A stretch of DNA of 64,000 bases from Paenibacillus ihbetae (GTDB taxonomy: Bacteria; Bacillota; Bacilli; Paenibacillales; Paenibacillaceae). This document shows positions 17,352 to 26,251 of this stretch, in pieces. The translations under genes and the position numbers were made by a program. Position 1 is the stretch's first letter. Every line of letters begins with the position of its first letter. Under the pieces are notes generated by a model that saw only the letters and a list, made by a program, of their open reading frames with translations, did not search any database and was not told where the DNA came from. The stretch spans positions 1,696,501 to 1,760,500 of the forward strand of contig NZ_CP016809.1 of assembly GCF_002741055.1 (NCBI RefSeq), read 5' to 3'.

Positions 17352-17459
17352 CTATTTTCCGAACAATATGTCCAGCCAGCCAAGCAATGACATCCATAGC
17401 AGGATACCGATCAGGGTTCCCCATATGAGTGCTGTTAGTATATTGCCCTTTCGTTCCAT
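17352..17459 (-). CDS. 35-aa single-span membrane protein
   Basis: A very short gene on the minus strand. GGGAGG is seven bases before the ATG. The product starts MERKGNIL, has one strongly hydrophobic segment (ALIWGTLIGILLWMSLLGWL) and ends DILFGK. A terminator follows directly. Good ribosome spacing, a coherent membrane helix and a terminator support a real gene. Function unknown; the basic N-terminus suggests the N-terminus stays inside. Confidence 0.65.
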   Translation of the reverse strand: MERKGNILTALIWGTLIGILLWMSLLGWLDILFGK

Positions 17460-17587
17460 ACCGAGCCTCCCATATTCTGTCTTTTTATAGTAATTCAGTA
17501 TGGGTCAAGCCACTATTATTTATACCGGCCAAGCTCTTTATCTTTTAATCTACGATGTACCATAACCTAGGAGCAGGAGGAATCGCC

Positions 17588-17776
17588 ATGAAGCACATGA
17601 AGCAGCCTTCCCAGCGTGACATCCCACTTGTGACCGAGCGTGACATCGACGAGAAATTTGGTCTTTTCGTTGAAGGGTCCTATCCCGACAGTGTTCCTAT
17701 TCCCGACAGCGTCAAGCGAGAGAAGCCGGATGGCAGCGATACCAGCCATCGTGGAAACGAGACTTCGAGCGGCTGA
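17588..17776 (+). CDS. 62-aa hydrophilic hypothetical protein
   Basis: It starts MKHMKQPSQRD, with AGGAGG seven bases before the ATG. The product is polar and Pro/Asp/Ser-rich, with no membrane segment, and the middle reads DIDEKFGLFVEGSYPDSVP. No family recognised. It sits among other short Paenibacillus-type hypothetical genes with strong ribosome sites. Confidence 0.6.
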   Translation: MKHMKQPSQRDIPLVTERDIDEKFGLFVEGSYPDSVPIPDSVKREKPDGSDTSHRGNETSSG

Positions 17777-17892
17777 ACCCCTGCCCCCGCTGCGATATTA
17801 TGGGCGCAAAAGCTGGTGCGGAGTCCTTCTCATCTTTCACCCATAGGATGCCTTCCCACATACACTACACCATATGAATTCGGAAGGATGAT

Positions 17893-18291
17893 GTGAAGAT
17901 GAGCGGACCTCGATTGACCCGCTTGATGCAAAATATATCCCTGCAGCAGCGGCTGGCCTCTTTAGTCGGGCATCTTGCAGAAATTAACGGCCCGAATATG
18001 GGGCTCGAACCCGGCCGGCTGCAGCGGGTGCTGAAGAACCCGTTAATCGTTGTGAAGGGTGAGCTGTTCGTGCCCGCAAGCCTCGAGTCCATCCGGGTAT
18101 TTGACGTTAAGCCGCCGAAACGGACGATCCGGGTCGGCGTGCGCACTACCTTTTCCACAGGCAGCGCCTTTAACCGGATCCGGCTTGTCCGGATCGGCAC
18201 GGATTTCATTGAGCTGCTCGCCAAGGATAAGAACCGCTCAAGGATCCTGCTCCCGCTGAACAAAGTGGAGGGCATCTATCAAGTGAAATAA
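17893..18291 (+). CDS. Hypothetical protein, small beta-rich domain
   Basis: A 132-residue basic protein starting at GTG 17893 after GGAAGGATGAT; an ATG two codons later is equally possible. An N-terminal helix (LTRLMQNISLQQRLASLVGH) is followed by alternating beta-type segments (LIVVKGELFVPASLESIRVF, RIRLVRIGTDFIELLAKD) that suggest a small barrel such as an Sm- or SH3-like fold. This is fold guessing only. It has its own terminator at 18344. Confidence 0.65.
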   Translation: MKMSGPRLTRLMQNISLQQRLASLVGHLAEINGPNMGLEPGRLQRVLKNPLIVVKGELFVPASLESIRVFDVKPPKRTIRVGVRTTFSTGSAFNRIRLVRIGTDFIELLAKDKNRSRILLPLNKVEGIYQVK

Positions 18292-18343
18292 AGACTCGAA
18301 GCTTCCTTTGAATCAAACGTACATCCTGCATCCTGCAGCCTGC

Positions 18344-18379
18344 AGCCTCCGGACTTGCCGTCAAGCTCCGGGGGCTTTT
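18344..18379 (+). terminator. Rho-independent terminator
   Basis: AGCCTCCGGACTTG pairs with AAGCTCCGGGGGCT, followed by TTTTATTT. Confidence 0.8.
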
Positions 18380-18487
18380 ATTTATGTTTACGCTGCGAAT
18401 GTTGTTTTCAGTACTTGTCCTACCTGTGTTAAAATGGGTTACGGTATACGATCTAACCTGAATAGCTAGTTACAGGAGGAGAATGAA

Positions 18488-19243
18488 ATGCTGAAACAGA
18501 GAATGCGCTGGATGCCTGTTCTCGGTATCGTTTTTGCCGTGCTGCTGGTCCTCTCCGCATGCGGCAACAATGACAAAGAAACCGGCAGCGCAAACGGCAG
18601 CGGGACTGCCAGCGAATCCGCAAGCGGTTCTACGGGCTCGACAGGCGATTCCGCGAACGGGTCCGCAGCTGAGGAGAAAAACCCTGAAACATCCGAAACA
18701 GCTGCTAATGTACCCGATCCGGATGCCAGCCATCCGATCGTGACGATCGAAATGGAAGACGGAGGCGTGATCAAGGCAGAGCTGTATCCGGAGGTGGCGC
18801 CGAATACCGTCAACAATTTCATTTCCCTGATTAAGCAGGGCTTCTATGACGGAACCGGCTTTCATCGCGTAATTCCCGGCTTCATGATCCAGGGCGGCGA
18901 TCCGGACGGGAACGGTACCGGCGGACCCGGTTACAGCATCCCCGGCGAATTTACCGCCAACGGGTTCCAGAACGACCTGAAGCATACGACGGGCGTTTTA
19001 TCCATGGCCCGGGCGGAGGATCCGAACAGCGCCGGCTCTCAATTCTTCATTATGGTGGCGGATGCGCCTCATCTGGATCAGCTGTATGCGTCGTTCGGCA
19101 AGGTGATTGAAGGCATAGACGTGGCGACGGGCATCGTGAATGTAGAAACGGATGGCGAAACGCCGGTCAAAATGCCAATCATGAAAAAAGTGACGGTCGA
19201 CACCCTCGGCAAGGATTATCCGGAGCCTGAGAAGCAATCATAG
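18488..19243 (+). CDS. Lipoprotein peptidyl-prolyl isomerase (cyclophilin type)
   Basis: A 251-residue lipoprotein. The signal peptide ends in the lipobox LSAC, followed by a Gly/Ser/Glu-rich linker to about residue 78. A cyclophilin domain then follows with FHRVIPGFMIQGGDPDGNGT and SMARAEDPNSAGSQFFI, the conserved Arg, Phe and Gln catalytic-pocket residues. It should act outside the membrane on secreted proteins, as PrsA does with a different fold. ACAGGAGGAGAATGAA precedes the ATG. Confidence 0.93.
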   Translation: MLKQRMRWMPVLGIVFAVLLVLSACGNNDKETGSANGSGTASESASGSTGSTGDSANGSAAEEKNPETSETAANVPDPDASHPIVTIEMEDGGVIKAELYPEVAPNTVNNFISLIKQGFYDGTGFHRVIPGFMIQGGDPDGNGTGGPGYSIPGEFTANGFQNDLKHTTGVLSMARAEDPNSAGSQFFIMVADAPHLDQLYASFGKVIEGIDVATGIVNVETDGETPVKMPIMKKVTVDTLGKDYPEPEKQS

Positions 19244-19370
19244 ACGGAATACGTCTTTAAAAAAACGTCTATCGACGTACTCTCACAGAAGACAGATTGT
19301 GTTTAGCGGGAAGTTTACTTGCGATATCAGGAAGCAGATTCTTCGAAGCTTCTGCATACTGATATCTACA

Positions 19371-19411
19371 ACAAAAGGCGGTGCAGAGATGAATCCTGCA
19401 CCGCCTTTTGT
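19371..19411. terminator. Bidirectional terminator
   Basis: ACAAAAGGCGGTGCAG pairs perfectly over 16 bp with CTGCACCGCCTTTTGT between convergent genes. Confidence 0.92.
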
Positions 19412-19414
19412 ATT

Positions 19415-21568
19415 CTATTTGACCGGCTCGGCCGGCTTTTCGATAACGAACAGGCATGTACTGTCCGGCAGGGCCGTCACCCGGCCTGCATCATCGGTCA
19501 GCTCGATCCGGCCTGCCAGCGCTTCGGCATACCCCTCCTGCAAATAATGCCGCTGCACAAGAATACGGGCCTCGGGGCCCAGCGTCTTCCGGATGCACGC
19601 GGCATACTGGGAAGGCGTGAACACGCCGAACTGCTCCTGGACTTCGTGTACGTACGCTTCCGCCCCCCAGGTATAGGTATACAAAAATTCCATCGCATCA
19701 TTGACCGGCATGCGCACCTCATTCGCAGCCAACGGTTCATACCGGATCGTTCTTCCCTGAAAATCCGCCACATAACGGGCCAGCCATGCCATCCCGTCCT
19801 CCTCGAGAAAACGGATGCGCCGCCATGCGTCCCCTTCGGTCATAATGCCGTCACGGATAATGATGCGTCCGCCCGGCGACAGCACCTCGTACGCGCTCCT
19901 GAGGGCCGCTTCGACGGTCGCGGTATTGAATCGTTTTCCGTCTGTTTCGATGTAAGAGAACAGCTCATGCAATATGGATGAGAAGATGACCGTATCGACC
20001 TTGCCCGGCTCGACGTACTGCTTGAGCCGCAGCGCATCCCCCTTCATCACCTCCCATGACCTTTGCTCAAGCCGCTTTCGTTTCTCCAGCGCTTCGATCA
20101 CGTTCGATGAAATGTCGATGCCGATGGGGCGAACCTGCGGCATCCGCTCCTCCATGAGATCAAGCAGCACGCCGCCGCCAGGCCCGATGTCCAGCACCAC
20201 CGTTCCCGTGACGTAATCAAGGATGACCTGCTTGTAGTCCCCCGTGCTGTTCATATCCTCCAGATAGCTCTCCTCGTTATGAAACCGGTCGTAGGCGTCC
20301 CGGCGGAGGCCGAACAGATCGAACAGCAGCAGGACGGCTTTCTCATATAGCGGAGACTTCTCGGCTTCGATGCAGAATTCGATCAATTTTTCAGCCGCCT
20401 TGGAAAATTCGAACGTGAAGAACACGGTGTCCGGAAGCCCCGGCTTTCGTACGATGCGGTGACGGAGATGCGGGTTCACGCTGACGGCTCCTTCTAGGCA
20501 GGCTTCCCAGTCCGCTTGGCGCAAATACTGCTCGATCATGCGCTTTTTATAGACATTCAGCTTTTTCGACCCTTTATAGTCATAATACATGTCATTCATC
20601 AGCGTCTCGAAGCTTAAATGACGGATCGGCTGCTGCATCTCCGGATGTATGGCAAGCCCGCCCGTCTCCTCCGTCCCCTTCCTGCCTTCCGCTGAACCTT
20701 CGCCCTCGGCCCGAAGAGACAGAAGCATCACCTTCACGAATTCCTCTAGAGAAAAATCCTGCAGCGCGGCTTCCACATACCATAGCGTCATGTTCCGCAA
20801 ATCGCTTAAGGCGGACGGCAGGTCGACCTGCTCCCCAATCCGCTGAAGCTCGGACTCGAAATCTTCACCGCTTTGGATCGAGCCCGCGCGGAGACGGCGC
20901 AGCCGGTCATGCAGGCTCCATCCCTCTTCGAAGGCGCCTTCGGCTATGCGGACGACCAGCTGGGCGGTCTCCTCTTTTACGGCTTGCCATAACGGCTCGG
21001 ACACCGCGCCGATGATGCATTGGTTTAGCGGAACCAGCAGCCGGCTCAGCTCCTCTGCCGTCAGCTGCCCGCCCTGAACCAGTTCGGACAGCGGGGCGTT
21101 CTCCTCCAAGGCGACCTCGCCCCGAATATGCTGGCCGATGAGCCCGTGGGTCCGGATCAGCGTATGCACCATTTGTTCATGCGGCGTCATGCTCCCCCGG
21201 CGCTCCAGGACATGCCGTTCGTAAAGCTGGGCGGACCCGATATGGTGGAGGAACAGATTGACACCGGATCGGGTCCAATGGAGCCGCTCCCGTACCGTAC
21301 CGCCTTTCGCGGTTTCGGCCCATGCCAGCACCTCCTCCAGCAGCTCCTTGATCCAATAGGACAGCGGCAAGCTGTCGAGGATCGTTAGCGTCCTTTCTAC
21401 ATAATCCAGCACAGGATTGGCATGGGCCAATTCCCCGATGGACGAGATTCGCTCCAGGTTCACGATTCGCTCTTCAGCCGAAACGAGCATGAGCAGCCAG
21501 GGATGCGTCCTGCATACCGACTCGTCCCCGCCGCGAAAGGCCTTGATCATCTCCAGCGCTTTCAGCAT
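19415..21568 (-). CDS. Large protein with C-terminal class I SAM-dependent methyltransferase domain
   Basis: A 717-residue protein. The SAM-binding motif VLDIGPGGGVLLDLM lies near residue 457, followed by PIGIDISSNVIEALEKR and the downstream LSPGGRIIIRDG strand. The N-terminal 400 residues are helical, contain Leu-rich segments and match nothing that I recognise. HLSFETLMNDMYYDYKGSKK lies between the two parts. Substrate unknown. GGAGGATGAACTT lies upstream of the ATG. It stands alone between a terminator and a tandem-repeat region, so context gives no hint of its pathway. Confidence 0.75.
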   Translation of the reverse strand: MLKALEMIKAFRGGDESVCRTHPWLLMLVSAEERIVNLERISSIGELAHANPVLDYVERTLTILDSLPLSYWIKELLEEVLAWAETAKGGTVRERLHWTRSGVNLFLHHIGSAQLYERHVLERRGSMTPHEQMVHTLIRTHGLIGQHIRGEVALEENAPLSELVQGGQLTAEELSRLLVPLNQCIIGAVSEPLWQAVKEETAQLVVRIAEGAFEEGWSLHDRLRRLRAGSIQSGEDFESELQRIGEQVDLPSALSDLRNMTLWYVEAALQDFSLEEFVKVMLLSLRAEGEGSAEGRKGTEETGGLAIHPEMQQPIRHLSFETLMNDMYYDYKGSKKLNVYKKRMIEQYLRQADWEACLEGAVSVNPHLRHRIVRKPGLPDTVFFTFEFSKAAEKLIEFCIEAEKSPLYEKAVLLLFDLFGLRRDAYDRFHNEESYLEDMNSTGDYKQVILDYVTGTVVLDIGPGGGVLLDLMEERMPQVRPIGIDISSNVIEALEKRKRLEQRSWEVMKGDALRLKQYVEPGKVDTVIFSSILHELFSYIETDGKRFNTATVEAALRSAYEVLSPGGRIIIRDGIMTEGDAWRRIRFLEEDGMAWLARYVADFQGRTIRYEPLAANEVRMPVNDAMEFLYTYTWGAEAYVHEVQEQFGVFTPSQYAACIRKTLGPEARILVQRHYLQEGYAEALAGRIELTDDAGRVTALPDSTCLFVIEKPAEPVK

Positions 21569-21688
21569 AAGTTCATCCTCCGCTTTCCAAGGTTATGGAC
21601 AGGATGGATTTATCCCTCCCGTAGTCTGGTTATGATTATAGCAGATCCTGCTCCACAGCGATCGAAGCAAGGAGCTCCGGGCTGCCGT

Positions 21689-21790
21689 GCACGTCCCCAA
21701 AAGGGACTTGTGCCGGCCAAATCGAGCTCCGGGGGCCGAGCAAGTCCCAGAAAAGGACTTGTGCAGGTGAAATGGAACTGCCGGCATTTG
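21689..21790. repeat. Two tandem 51-bp units with internal hairpins
   Basis: Units starting GCACGTCCCCAAAAGGGACT (21689) and GCAAGTCCCAGAAAAGGACT (21740) align over 51 bp. Each carries a small hairpin (GTCCC/GGGAC, AAGTCC/GGACTT). Partial copies flank the pair (GGAGCTCCGGGCTGCC before, GCCGGGGGCCCGGACAAG after). The repeat lies in the divergent intergenic region between the methyltransferase and SDR genes. Confidence 0.7.
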
Positions 21791-21866
21791 GCGCCGGGGG
21801 CCCGGACAAGGTATACTGATCACGAAACCATATAAAGTGATTCAAAATAAAGGAGTGAGCGTTTCA

Positions 21867-22586
21867 ATGACCCTGAAAAATAAAACAGCCCTGATTACCG
21901 GCGCAGGCAAAGGCATCGGCCGCGCCCTGGCTATCGCCCTCGCGAAGGAAGGCGTTCATGTCGGACTCGTAGCCCGTACCGCCTCGGATCTGGAATCCCT
22001 GAGCGCGCTGGTCACAGAGCAGTATGGCGTAAAAGCTGTCGCTGCCGTCGCCGACATTTCAGTACAAGAGGAAGCCGAAGCGGCGTTTGCAGCGGTAAGC
22101 ATGGAGCTCGGCTCCGTCGACATTCTGATTAACAACGCAGGCATTGCCCAGTTCGGCAATCTGCTGGAGATGGAGCCGGAGGCATGGAAACGGATCGTGG
22201 ACGTCAATCTGATGGGAACCTATCATATGCTCCGCGCCGCGCTTCCAGGCATGATCGAGCGCAGTCAGGGAGACGTCATCAACATCTCTTCCACAGCCGG
22301 AGAGCGGGGCTTTGCGACCGGCTCGGCCTATAACGCCTCCAAATTCGCCGTCATGGGCCTGACGGAGGCGGTACTGCAGGAGGTACGAAAGCATAACATC
22401 CGCGTCACCGCCCTGACGCCAAGCACCGTCAACACGGAGCTTGCGGTCAATGCCGGGCTGAAGATCGGCGATGAGGACCGTATGCTGCAGCCGGAGGATG
22501 TGGCCGAGCTTGTACTGGCCGCATTGAAGCTGCCGCAGCGCGTGTTTGTCAAAACCGCCGGCATCTGGACAACGAATCCGCAGTAA
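21867..22586 (+). CDS. SDR-family oxidoreductase, 3-ketoacyl-ACP reductase-like
   Basis: A 239-residue short-chain dehydrogenase. The NAD(P)-binding motif is TGAGKGIGRA, with NNAG at about residue 88 and the catalytic Ser, Tyr and Lys in SSTAGERG...SAYNASK. It is close to FabG-like reductases such as Bacillus YoxD, but SDR substrates cannot be assigned from sequence, and no fatty-acid genes flank it. AAAGGAGTG precedes the ATG at 21867. Confidence 0.88.
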   Translation: MTLKNKTALITGAGKGIGRALAIALAKEGVHVGLVARTASDLESLSALVTEQYGVKAVAAVADISVQEEAEAAFAAVSMELGSVDILINNAGIAQFGNLLEMEPEAWKRIVDVNLMGTYHMLRAALPGMIERSQGDVINISSTAGERGFATGSAYNASKFAVMGLTEAVLQEVRKHNIRVTALTPSTVNTELAVNAGLKIGDEDRMLQPEDVAELVLAALKLPQRVFVKTAGIWTTNPQ

Positions 22587-22615
22587 AAGCACGCTTCTCT
22601 CACGAAGCTCATCCA

Positions 22616-22648
22616 AACGGGTGCCCGCCGCAGCGGGGCGCCCGTTTT
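22616..22648 (+). terminator. Terminator of the SDR gene
   Basis: ACGGGTGCCC pairs with GGGCGCCCGT, followed by TTTTGTTT. The rest of the 22649-23026 gap shows no gene or motif that I can support. Confidence 0.8.
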
Positions 22649-23026
22649 GTTTGTGCTTTAACCGGAGCGCGAATGCACTAACCAGCGGTACCTTTGTGTG
22701 CGCTCAAACGCAGCTGCCTGTGATCCACACCGAGGCATTTTTTGTCGGACCATGCCTGCGCATGGCAACGGTACCATCCGTTATGCGTGTTCTACCGCGA
22801 CACAGCGACGATAGGCAATGAAGCATCCAGATTATAGCCCTGATTGAAGGCTCCCTCAATGCATATCAGGACGCGACTTTACGATAAGCACGCCCGGTTA
22901 TGCCGTCATCTTCAAGGTTTCTCTCGTGTCAACCTCGCTATGCCATGATATAATGACAAGGCATTTATTATTCGATGAGGGCATTCACCTTCAGCTACAT
23001 TTACGGGGAAAGAAGATGACAACAGC

Positions 23027-23950
23027 ATGATCGCCGACATTTTATTGGAAGTGGTACTCCCGATCTTCGTGCTGATCGGCTTCGGCGTAACGATGCAGTA
23101 TGCATTCAAGCTGGATTTGTACACACTCGCCAAAATCAATTTTTATTACATCACGCCCGCCGCCGTGTTCATGAGCATGTACGAGTCCGAGATGTCGCCC
23201 CAGCTGCTGGGGACGGTGGCCTTGTTCTACGCCCTCTATATCGCCGTCCTGTATGGGATCAGCATGCTGGTTGCTCGGCAGCGGAAGTTCAACCGCGGCA
23301 TGAAGGCCGCGTTCACCAACAGCCTTATTCTCGACAACTCCGGCAACTATGGCCTTCCGATCAACAATTTGGCCTTCAAGGGCGATCCGATGGCAACCTC
23401 GGTTCAGGCGCTGATCATGTCCTTTCAGAGTCTGCTGACGTTCACCTACGGCGTCATTTCCATTCAGGGCGCCAAGACGAACGGTCTCTATAAGCAAGCC
23501 ATTATCGGATTTCTGAAAATGCCCGTCCCTTACGCGCTCGTTCTCGGGATTGCGCTGCATGCCCTGAACCTGCCGCTGCCCGTATTTATCTCGCAGCCGC
23601 TGATCTATGCCGACCAATCGATGGTCGCCATCGCCCTGCTGACGCTCGGTGCGCAAATTATCAAATACCCGCTTCGGCTGCGCCGGCTCGACGTCTATTT
23701 GAGCGTTCTGCTTCGCCTGCTCGTTGCTCCCGCCATCGGGATTGCGCTTGTCCTCCTGCTCGGACTTAAGGGAATTCCGGCACAGGCGTTGATTATCGCC
23801 TCAGGGATGCCGGTCGGGGTCAATTCGTCCATTCTCGCGGAAGAATATCAGAACGAGCCGGATTTTGCTGCACAAACGGTGCTCATCTCGACCATACTGA
23901 ATGTAATTACCATTACTGGTTTGATAACTTTGGCCAAAACGATAGCCTAA
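23027..23950 (+). CDS. AEC-family (auxin efflux carrier-like) transporter
   Basis: A 307-residue membrane protein with about ten hydrophobic segments in two inverted halves. The N-terminal half carries NSLILDNSGNYGLPI, a family-type motif, and the C-terminal half carries IASGMPVGVNSSILAEEY. Bacterial members export or import malate and other organic acids; the substrate here is unknown. The ribosome site (GGGGAAAGAAG) is modest. The PatB-like gene follows after 29 bases and is probably co-transcribed. Confidence 0.88.
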   Translation: MIADILLEVVLPIFVLIGFGVTMQYAFKLDLYTLAKINFYYITPAAVFMSMYESEMSPQLLGTVALFYALYIAVLYGISMLVARQRKFNRGMKAAFTNSLILDNSGNYGLPINNLAFKGDPMATSVQALIMSFQSLLTFTYGVISIQGAKTNGLYKQAIIGFLKMPVPYALVLGIALHALNLPLPVFISQPLIYADQSMVAIALLTLGAQIIKYPLRLRRLDVYLSVLLRLLVAPAIGIALVLLLGLKGIPAQALIIASGMPVGVNSSILAEEYQNEPDFAAQTVLISTILNVITITGLITLAKTIA

Positions 23951-23979
23951 TTCCATTTTTGCTTAGGAGGAAATGACAT

Positions 23980-25167
23980 ATGAATTTTGATCTGACTATT
24001 GACCGAAGCTGCACCGCTTGTCACAAGTGGGATAATGTTCCCGCCGTATTCGGCGTGCCTGACGCGCTGCCGATGTGGGTTGCGGATATGGATTTTACAG
24101 CCCCGCCTGCCGTTCTGGAGGCTCTTCACCGCCGGGTAGAGCATGGGGTGTTCGGTTACACCTTCCCGACGGATTCGTACCAGGAAGCCATTGCGGAATG
24201 GATGCAAAGCCGTCACGGCTGGAGCATTCAAAAGGATTGGATCCAGTTCTGCCCCGGCGTAGTGCCGGCGCTGAGCCTGATCGTGGACGCATTTACGGAG
24301 CCGGGAGATCAGGTGGTCATTCAGACGCCGGTATATCCTCCGTTTCATAGCGTGGTCAAGGACCAAGAGCGGGAGCTCGTGCTTAACCCGCTTATTCGCG
24401 GGGAAGACGGGGACTATGCAATGGATTTCGAGGATCTGGAGAAGAGCCTTGCCGGCGGCCGTGTAAAAATGCTGATTCTGTGCAGTCCGCACAACCCGGT
24501 CGGCCGGGTGTGGAGACGCGAAGAGCTTGAGCGTCTGGCCGATCTGTGCCGCCAGTACGACGTACTTGTCGTATCCGACGAAATTCACGCCGACCTCATC
24601 TTTGAGCAGGGCAGCCATACGCCGTTCGCCGCTTTGTCCGACGATGCGGCATCGCGTTCGATCATTTGTACCGCGCCGAGCAAAACCTTCAATATTGCAG
24701 GGATGAACACAGCCAACATGATCATTCCCAATGAGCAGCTTCGCCGGACCTTCCGGAAAGTGCTGAACCGGTATCACATCGGCTCCATTACGCCGCTCGG
24801 AGCCGTTGCCACGGAGGCAGCATACCGTGAAGGAGGACCATGGCTGGACGAGCTGCTGGTTTATATTCGCGGGAACATGGAGCACGTAGCAAATTATATC
24901 CGGGAGCATCTGCCAGAGCTGAGCGTGGCCCTGCCCGAAGCCACCTACCTCCTGTGGATCGATTTCCGTTCGCTCGGGATGGAGCATGACAAGCTGAACC
25001 GCTTCCTCGTCGAAGAGGCGAAGCTGGGATTAAACAGCGGGGCGACTTTCGGCAAGGACGGCGAGGGCTTCATGCGGATGAACGTAGCCTGCACCCGCGC
25101 TACGGTTGAGGAAGCCATGTCACGTCTGCATAAAGCGATACGACAATGGCGGGAAATGCCGAAATAA
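23980..25167 (+). CDS. patB: PatB/MalY-family PLP-dependent C-S lyase (cystathionine beta-lyase type)
   Basis: A 395-residue fold-type I PLP enzyme. The family N-terminus DALPMWVADMDFTAPPAV is present, with CSPHNPVGRVW, VSDEIHADLI and the PLP-lysine motif APSKTFNIAGM. Family members cleave cystathionine or cysteine to a thiol or sulfide, pyruvate and ammonia; some also act as regulators. TTAGGAGGAAATGACAT precedes the ATG. Pairing with an AEC carrier suggests sulfur amino acid or thiol traffic, but that is inference. Confidence 0.9.
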   Translation: MNFDLTIDRSCTACHKWDNVPAVFGVPDALPMWVADMDFTAPPAVLEALHRRVEHGVFGYTFPTDSYQEAIAEWMQSRHGWSIQKDWIQFCPGVVPALSLIVDAFTEPGDQVVIQTPVYPPFHSVVKDQERELVLNPLIRGEDGDYAMDFEDLEKSLAGGRVKMLILCSPHNPVGRVWRREELERLADLCRQYDVLVVSDEIHADLIFEQGSHTPFAALSDDAASRSIICTAPSKTFNIAGMNTANMIIPNEQLRRTFRKVLNRYHIGSITPLGAVATEAAYREGGPWLDELLVYIRGNMEHVANYIREHLPELSVALPEATYLLWIDFRSLGMEHDKLNRFLVEEAKLGLNSGATFGKDGEGFMRMNVACTRATVEEAMSRLHKAIRQWREMPK

Positions 25168-25189
25168 GCGGGAGATCGCTCCATAGCTT

Positions 25190-25223
25190 AAGGAGCCGTG
25201 CACTTATGCATGGCTCCTTTTTT
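25190..25223 (+). terminator. Terminator after patB
   Basis: AAGGAGCC pairs with GGCTCCTT across a 14-nt loop, followed by T6. Confidence 0.85.
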
Positions 25224-25343
25224 GCATGCAACAAAATCTCGAGCTGCTGAACACGAGCCTGCTTCAGGATTAAGTTTGGACCCCGGCGGTTCGCCGGTTC
25301 ACCGCTGAATCCATCTGTTTTTTCTTATCCGTTCTATTCCATG

Positions 25344-25384
25344 AAAAAGGGAACCCATGGACATCTGAATCCCCTAGGGTTCCC
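25344..25384 (-). terminator. Terminator of the coiled-coil gene
   Basis: GGGAACCC pairs with GGGTTCCC, and CTTTTT follows on the minus strand. The interval 25224-25343 shows no gene. Confidence 0.75.
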
Positions 25385-25493
25385 CTCTCTGTATCCTTAT
25401 GTCCGCTTACCGCCGCCGTTTTGCCGCTCTTTCAACAACGGACAGGCTTTGCCGGATACCAAGCCTCATCCATTTTACAAGCCATGCATCAGG

Positions 25494-26018
25494 TTATATC
25501 GTCCATCCGTCATGTGTATCCATGGTCGTCTCTTCGATCGGGACCGCTCCGTTCAAGCTGCCGCCGGTCTGAGCCCCCCGCTCCATCTGATAACCCATAT
25601 CCAGCATGGAGCCGTCCCATTGTCGCAGCTGCTGACTGACCTCCGCCATTTGCTGGAACACCTGCCTGTACTGATAGGCTTCCGGGTAAACGCTTTGCTT
25701 GGCAGCATCAGCCATCTGTTCAAAAGCGGCCTTGTTCTCCCCAAGGACCTGACGGTATTGCTCGGCTGCCCGGGCTCGAATGGCCTCCACGGCGTTCATC
25801 ATGCCATGCAGAAGGATGCGGCAATTTACGAGCTCCTGCCTGGCTGAATCGGAGGCCTCCGCACCGAGGCCGGATTGGGCGTTTTGAAGCTCAGTCTGAA
25901 GCTGTCCGAGCTGGCCCGCAATTAACATGGCATCCTCCATGCTCCCGCTCTGCTCCGCTGCCGCCAATTGGCCGGACAGCTGATTCAATGTTCCTTGCAA
26001 CTGTTGAATGCTGCTCAT
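25494..26018 (-). CDS. Hypothetical coiled-coil protein
   Basis: A 174-residue, Gln-rich, mostly helical protein starting MSSIQQLQGTLNQLSGQL, with GGAAAGGAG before the ATG at 26018. No signal peptide or membrane span. The middle (QELVNCRILLHGMMNAVEAI) and the Tyr/Gln-rich segment QRYQVFQQ-like region could form a helical bundle. I do not recognise the family. The upstream 26019-26251 interval holds no other feature. Confidence 0.65.
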   Translation of the reverse strand: MSSIQQLQGTLNQLSGQLAAAEQSGSMEDAMLIAGQLGQLQTELQNAQSGLGAEASDSARQELVNCRILLHGMMNAVEAIRARAAEQYRQVLGENKAAFEQMADAAKQSVYPEAYQYRQVFQQMAEVSQQLRQWDGSMLDMGYQMERGAQTGGSLNGAVPIEETTMDTHDGWTI

Positions 26019-26251
26019 TACGATACTCCTTTCCTGCCCCGGCTTCCCGGCGACGATGGCGCCGTGATCGTTTTCGGGCAAACATTTTCCATCTAGTTAC
26101 TTAGCATGCGAAGAACCAGGGATTGCTATTCATGCCTGCTTATGGTCAGTAGTCCGGTGCTGTTGGAACCTGGGCCCGGTTACCGATATAATAGATTGAG
26201 AGAAATCAATCGTAAGTGATTCCTGTGAAAGTAGGTAGAAACGAAACTCCC

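Noticed and set aside
23947..24987. A 346-codon minus-strand open frame opposite patB
   Set aside because: It is a shadow of a well-supported PLP enzyme gene, caused by GC-rich third positions.
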